A stretch of DNA of 37,283 nucleotides from positions 1-37,283 of the forward strand of contig CAYQZV010000021.1 of NCBI GenBank assembly GCA_964422145.1, given 5' to 3'. Position 1 is the first letter of the stretch. Each line of letters begins with the position of its first letter. The notes under the pieces were generated by a model, which saw nothing but the letters and a program-made list of their open reading frames with translations, made no database searches and was not told the DNA's origin. This DNA comes from JACNKV01 sp964422145. Lineage in GTDB: Bacteria > Fidelibacterota > Marinisomatia > Marinisomatales > JACNKV01. A program made the position numbers and the translations under genes. This document shows positions 33,265 to 37,283 of the stretch, piece by piece.

Positions 33265-34823
33265 TATGATTTTTTCTTCATGACCACCAATGGAACCAAT
33301 AATTCTTCCATAGAGATTCCGCCATGCTGAAAACTCCCTTTATACAAATTTTGATACTGATGGTATTGAGTCGGATACAAGAAGTAGACATCATCCTTGG
33401 CAATGAGATAGTTGGTTTGCGGACCTAAATCAGGCAGTAAGTATTGTTTCGGATCTTTGATGATCAAAGCATTTTTATCCGTGCTGTTCAGGTTTCGACC
33501 GTACTTATAGCGAATACCGCTAGATGTTTCCCTGTCTGCTCCTACCATCACACCACGGTTTACTCGAATTGATCCATGATCGCTTGTTATAACAACGGTC
33601 ATATCGCTTTCGCTTAATTGTCTTAGCAATGCGTAGAGCCATGAATTCTCGAACCACGTTTTTACCGCATATCGATACCCGGATTCGTTCGGGACCATTT
33701 CTTTCAACACTTCTGATTCAGATCTCTTGTGGGCTAACATATCCACAAAATTGACCACGATCGCCAACAAATCCATGGATAAATAATTTGACACCTGATT
33801 TAAAAACCGCTCCCCTTCTCCGGCTTTCCATATCTTATGGTAATGAAACTTTTTTCTTTCCAAATGAAGCTGTTTTAACTGATCAGCAAGAAAAACCCTT
33901 TCTAACTGATTTAAACTTTGAGCATGATTCTTGAATGCATCTACTTGCTCCGGATATTTTGAACAGACTTTATCAGGATAAAGTCCGCTGAAAATTGAAT
34001 TACGGCTAAATGGTGTGGCAGAAGGTAAAATTGAAACATGATAATTGATATCCAACTCAAAATAATGATCCAGTAACGGGGCTAATGTCATAAACTGATC
34101 ATGCCGTAGAGAATCCACAACAATGAAGCATACTTTGTTATTCTTTTTCAGTAACGGGGCTACTGTATTTCGAATCACATCTGGTGACAGAGCAGGTGCG
34201 GATTCATCTCTGAGCCAGTCCGGGTAATGATCTTCAAAAAAATTGACAAATTCACGATTACAGGTCAGTATCTGCTCTTCAAGAATTGCTCCAAGTCCAG
34301 TGTCTTTATGGGCATCAAATTCCAATTGCCACTTGATCAGCTGATTATACATTTCCCACCAATCGTCAATAGTCATTGAACTTTGAAGTTTGGACTCAAT
34401 TTCCTGGAATTCTTTTAAATAACCTGATGTAACTTTTTCTTCCTGTATTTTTTCCGTCTCAAGTAACTGTTTACATGCCATAAATATCTGAGTGGGGTTA
34501 ACAGGTTTGATCAGAAATTGTTCCACTTTCTCAGAGATTGCTTCATCCATCAACCATTCTTCTTCGCTTTTTGTGATCATAATAACCGGCAATGACGGTC
34601 GAAGTTCTTTAATGTGACGAAGGGTATCCATCCCATCCATGCCGGGCATAAACTGATCCATCAGAACGAGTTGGAATGACTGCTCTTCTACAGCGGTAAT
34701 GGCGTCATGTCCATTCGTTGCAGTCGATACAGCATACCCCTTTTCCTCCAAAAAAAGGATATGAGGTCTTAAAAAGTTGATTTCATCATCAACCCATAGA
34801 ATTTTACCACGGATATTTTGCAT
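33264..34823 (-). CDS. PorX-like response regulator with PglZ phosphoesterase domain
   Basis: 519 residues. The receiver domain (about 7-122) has Asp12/Asp13, phosphoacceptor Asp56, Thr84 and Lys106. A helical linker (about 125-225) leads to an alkaline-phosphatase-fold PglZ domain (230-515). Candidate metal and catalytic residues are all present: Asp237 (VVDS), Thr270 (SAT), Asp361/His365 (DMLAH), Asp415-His416 (SDHG) and His500 (QHGG). It matches PorX, the Bacteroidota T9SS regulator reported to be a phosphorylation-controlled phosphodiesterase acting on oligonucleotides. A T9SS cargo gene lies 53 bases upstream and tsaE overlaps downstream. The matching PorY-like kinase is about 28 kb away. 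Assignment to the PorX family is strong; the exact substrate here is unknown. Confidence 0.92.
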   Translation of the reverse strand: MQNIRGKILWVDDEINFLRPHILFLEEKGYAVSTATNGHDAITAVEEQSFQLVLMDQFMPGMDGMDTLRHIKELRPSLPVIMITKSEEEWLMDEAISEKVEQFLIKPVNPTQIFMACKQLLETEKIQEEKVTSGYLKEFQEIESKLQSSMTIDDWWEMYNQLIKWQLEFDAHKDTGLGAILEEQILTCNREFVNFFEDHYPDWLRDESAPALSPDVIRNTVAPLLKKNNKVCFIVVDSLRHDQFMTLAPLLDHYFELDINYHVSILPSATPFSRNSIFSGLYPDKVCSKYPEQVDAFKNHAQSLNQLERVFLADQLKQLHLERKKFHYHKIWKAGEGERFLNQVSNYLSMDLLAIVVNFVDMLAHKRSESEVLKEMVPNESGYRYAVKTWFENSWLYALLRQLSESDMTVVITSDHGSIRVNRGVMVGADRETSSGIRYKYGRNLNSTDKNALIIKDPKQYLLPDLGPQTNYLIAKDDVYFLYPTQYHQYQNLYKGSFQHGGISMEELLVPLVVMKKKS

Positions 34824-34876
34824 AATTTTAAGGGCAGAAAATACGGAATTCTATCTATGCGAACACGCAGAAAAGC

Positions 34877-37283
34877 TTACCTTAAAAGGATTACTTTTTG
34901 CGTTGCATTATATGCAGAAGATCGGAAAACAATAAAATACATTCCGCTGCTAACTTCTTTACCAATATGGTCTTTACCGTTCCAAACAATTGACTTAGAC
35001 CCGGCAGTTTCTTTACCTTTTACAAGAGTAGTTATTCTCTGACCCATTAAGTTATAAACACTAAGATCAAAATGAATATCCTCAGGGATGTCATATCTAA
35101 TTGTCGTTATGGGATTAAACGGATTCGGATAATTCGGATATAAAGCAAATTGGTCCGGGATTGGATTCTTCATATCCATCATGCTCGTTTTTTCTATATA
35201 AATGATCGATTCTCCGGAATAGTTTCTTCCATCAAAACACCATTCTAACAATGCTGTTTCTTCGTCTTTCTTTCTGAGTGTTACTGAAATTGGATTTGCA
35301 TTTATACTTTGAGTGGACTGATCCAGATCTGCAAGATTAAAGGATAATGTTGAATTTCCGTCATCGTGATAAACTAGCGTTACCCAATCATCTGAGGTTG
35401 TGGTTTCGTACGTGACCATAACTAACTGTTCGGACGGATAAGATAATGTAAACTCCAATGACCCAATTGCCTGAGTCAGTGAATCAACATTTAACCGGAT
35501 GGTGAAAAGATCTGTTTGATCATCAATTATTCTTTCAGCATGATCAGTGGATATCCATATTCTTTCAGTTTCATCTGAAATCTTTGGACGAACTCTATTC
35601 ATTATTTTCCCGATAAAACCACTGCTATGTTGCCAATTCCACATTTGGACAAATACCATCAAGTCTTCAAAATCAAATAATCCGTCAGCAGCAGGTTGCA
35701 GATACGGCGGAGTTCCGTTTGATGGGCCAATATCGTTATATGCAACCAATTCATCTGCCCACCATATTTGTTGAAGCTGGACTAAATCCTCGAAATCAAT
35801 AATTGTATCTCGGTTAAAATCTCCTAAGTAATCAACCGACCAAACCCATGTTCTGTGATCACCAACACCGTCAGGATCACCATTCTCATTCCCGTCAAAT
35901 GGATTTCCCCAACTATTCGTCAGAGCTGTTGAAATGTTTAATGTAAGGGTATCTCCTCCCGCCCAGCCGGAATCTTCGAAAATTGTTACGGTTGAGAGTT
36001 GAGATTGATAATCGATGAAAATCTGCTCATATTCGTACTTAGCAGATGTGATCGTGATCCCGCTTGCTATGGTCTCCGGATCAAGTTCTTCCGAGAATTG
36101 GATAATGATTTCATTATTCCATCTCAAGTTCTGCAGATCAATACTTGTTACAAATGGAAGTGTTTCATTATCAACATGGATTACAATCGTGTCGCCTACT
36201 CCCTGCTCCCAATTATCCGATGCAATTGCAGATAACAACAGTGTTGTATCCGTATTCGGAATATCTTCATTTGAACTCCATAATAAAGTGTCTGAATAAC
36301 TGTCCACTCCAATATTGTTTGTCTCACTCATTATTGTGGCAGGACTCCACGAGTTTCCATCATCCAATGAGTATTGGACATCGATGCTAAAAAGGTCTTC
36401 AGTCGGGTCTATAATTTCGTACGGAATCCGGATGTCTCCGGAGACTTCTGCGGGGTAGAACGTTTCATCTAATTGTATCTCTCCGACAAAATTATCTACT
36501 TCAAATGGATTTGTCACTACGGTTACTTCATTCAATCCGTCTGAAACAACTGCTTTCAATGTCAATTGCGGTTGAAAGACTGACCCAATATCTTGAATAC
36601 TATTCCAAATAAATCCAAACGTTGAATCCGTAATCAGATCTGTCGTATCAATTGTCGGCGTAAACCATTCGATGTCATCCACTGAGTAGAATAATTCAAA
36701 AGTCAGCGAGTCCCCTTCGTTATCATAATATGCTACCTCACCGGCTACGAGATCATGTACTTCGTTTGGCATTGGAATGAAGGATACAACTGGCGGCTGG
36801 TTTGATCCGGTGATACTAATTAGTGACGATAACCAATTATCACCCTCTTCAGACTCTGGAATTTCGTCTAACACATCCGCATAGGGGCCAATAAACCAAT
36901 TACCATATTCGGTGTTCTCAGGGATTGACACTGAATGATAAAACTGGACGGTAATAGTGTCATTATTCTGAAGATCATATATCCTTTCATATCCACCAGT
37001 TAATTGGATATCCAAACTTGGTATGATTGTTGAATCTTCTGACAAATAAACACCGACGTAAAAAGAATCAGCAACCGTCATTCCGTTATTTACTAGTTGC
37101 AACTGCAGATCGGTATTCAATATTTGTCCAGGTTCAACAACACTTGGGAAAGAAAACAATTCAATCCCTAAATTTGCCGGTAAAATTGGAGCATCCGGCG
37201 TAATATCCTCCCACCAGCCATAATGGATATATCCGTGCTGATCATTACCGGAAAGATCATAAGCGATCAGTCCAAATCCATGA
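34877..37283 (-). CDS. Secreted multidomain protein with T9SS type A sorting domain, N-terminus cut off
   Basis: The frame stays open to the right edge (801 visible residues), so the true start is outside the window. The leftmost visible residues (HGFGLIAYD ... GYIHYGWW, 1-24) may be the end of an enzyme domain. Then come a CARDB-like beta-sandwich (about 33-150), two Ig-like modules (about 155-370), a Big_5/SbsA-like module (about 375-480), a dockerin-like pair of calcium-loop repeats (GDFNRDTIIDFEDL and DGLFDFEDLMVF), a cohesin-like domain (about 570-695), and a linker YPNPFNP leading to the T9SS type A sorting domain (about 715-801, ending ATQKVILLR). It should cross the outer membrane through T9SS and be displayed or released. 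The substrate is unknown. Confidence 0.87.
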   Translation of the reverse strand, partial: HGFGLIAYDLSGNDQHGYIHYGWWEDITPDAPILPANLGIELFSFPSVVEPGQILNTDLQLQLVNNGMTVADSFYVGVYLSEDSTIIPSLDIQLTGGYERIYDLQNNDTITVQFYHSVSIPENTEYGNWFIGPYADVLDEIPESEEGDNWLSSLISITGSNQPPVVSFIPMPNEVHDLVAGEVAYYDNEGDSLTFELFYSVDDIEWFTPTIDTTDLITDSTFGFIWNSIQDIGSVFQPQLTLKAVVSDGLNEVTVVTNPFEVDNFVGEIQLDETFYPAEVSGDIRIPYEIIDPTEDLFSIDVQYSLDDGNSWSPATIMSETNNIGVDSYSDTLLWSSNEDIPNTDTTLLLSAIASDNWEQGVGDTIVIHVDNETLPFVTSIDLQNLRWNNEIIIQFSEELDPETIASGITITSAKYEYEQIFIDYQSQLSTVTIFEDSGWAGGDTLTLNISTALTNSWGNPFDGNENGDPDGVGDHRTWVWSVDYLGDFNRDTIIDFEDLVQLQQIWWADELVAYNDIGPSNGTPPYLQPAADGLFDFEDLMVFVQMWNWQHSSGFIGKIMNRVRPKISDETERIWISTDHAERIIDDQTDLFTIRLNVDSLTQAIGSLEFTLSYPSEQLVMVTYETTTSDDWVTLVYHDDGNSTLSFNLADLDQSTQSINANPISVTLRKKDEETALLEWCFDGRNYSGESIIYIEKTSMMDMKNPIPDQFALYPNYPNPFNPITTIRYDIPEDIHFDLSVYNLMGQRITTLVKGKETAGSKSIVWNGKDHIGKEVSSGMYFIVFRSSAYNATQKVILLR

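Noticed and set aside
35620..35840. EF-hand calcium sensor protein
   Set aside because: The two loops sit between extracellular modules of an exported protein and match dockerin-like spacing, not intracellular EF-hand pairs.
1..37283. Mobile element, prophage, CRISPR array, toxin-antitoxin or classical defence island
   Set aside because: No transposase, integrase, terminal inverted repeats, regularly spaced repeats or known defence families were seen. The PglZ domain belongs to a PorX-type regulator, not a BREX operon: no BrxC, PglX or Lon partners are present.

Overview
The window is a dense, almost entirely co-directional stretch of a Gram-negative bacterial chromosome with AT-leaning base composition. 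Thirty-two of the 33 genes lie on the minus strand, so the natural reading direction is from the right edge to the left. A secreted protein ending in a type IX secretion (T9SS) type A sorting domain, a PorX-like response regulator/PglZ protein, a PorY-like kinase and a DUF4292 lipoprotein place the organism in the Bacteroidota/FCB neighbourhood. The style of the secreted protein (dockerin-like repeat, then cohesin-like domain, then a YPNPFNP linker) makes Candidatus Marinimicrobia/Neomarinimicrobiota my best guess. This is an inference from protein style, not a marker-gene result. Strong Shine-Dalgarno sites are scarce, which also fits that group. I saw no tRNA, rRNA, CRISPR array, insertion sequence or phage gene, and no gap over 300 bases without a gene.

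Layout from right to left. (1) 37283-32171: a T9SS cargo protein cut by the window edge, then porX-like, tsaE and tsaB, the last three tightly coupled. (2) 32065-28846: accD, surE, guaA. (3) 28752-21971: a cell-envelope block of glmS, an LpoA-like periplasmic protein, pgeF, uppP, and a PutP-type Na+ symporter. (4) 21987-18092: holA, an ECF sigma factor with a membrane anti-sigma-like partner, then a GAF-GGDEF diguanylate cyclase separated by a terminator-like hairpin. (5) 18055-15841: a TPR lipoprotein and a DUF4292 lipoprotein. (6) 15838-4045: a surface-glycan cluster with a GT2 polyprenyl-phosphate glycosyltransferase, three GT4-type enzymes, a YfhO-like membrane protein, a Wzx-like flippase, an FrhB-like iron-sulfur protein and a polysaccharide pyruvyl transferase-like protein, ending in the PorY-like kinase. 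(7) 4044-1: arfB, the only plus-strand gene, then yajC, def, fmt, rsmB and a truncated kinase-less PASTA protein.

How the genes fit together. Undecaprenyl phosphate is the common currency: UppP regenerates it, the GT2 enzyme and glycan cluster use it, and GlmS feeds amino sugars into the same envelope pathways. The most interesting theme is signalling. The pieces of a PorX/PorY/ECF-sigma circuit, known from T9SS control in Porphyromonas, all appear here near a T9SS cargo gene. The PorX-like protein keeps the PglZ residues expected for phosphoesterase activity. A second theme is a possible CsbB/YfhO-type extracytoplasmic glycosylation pair in a diderm.
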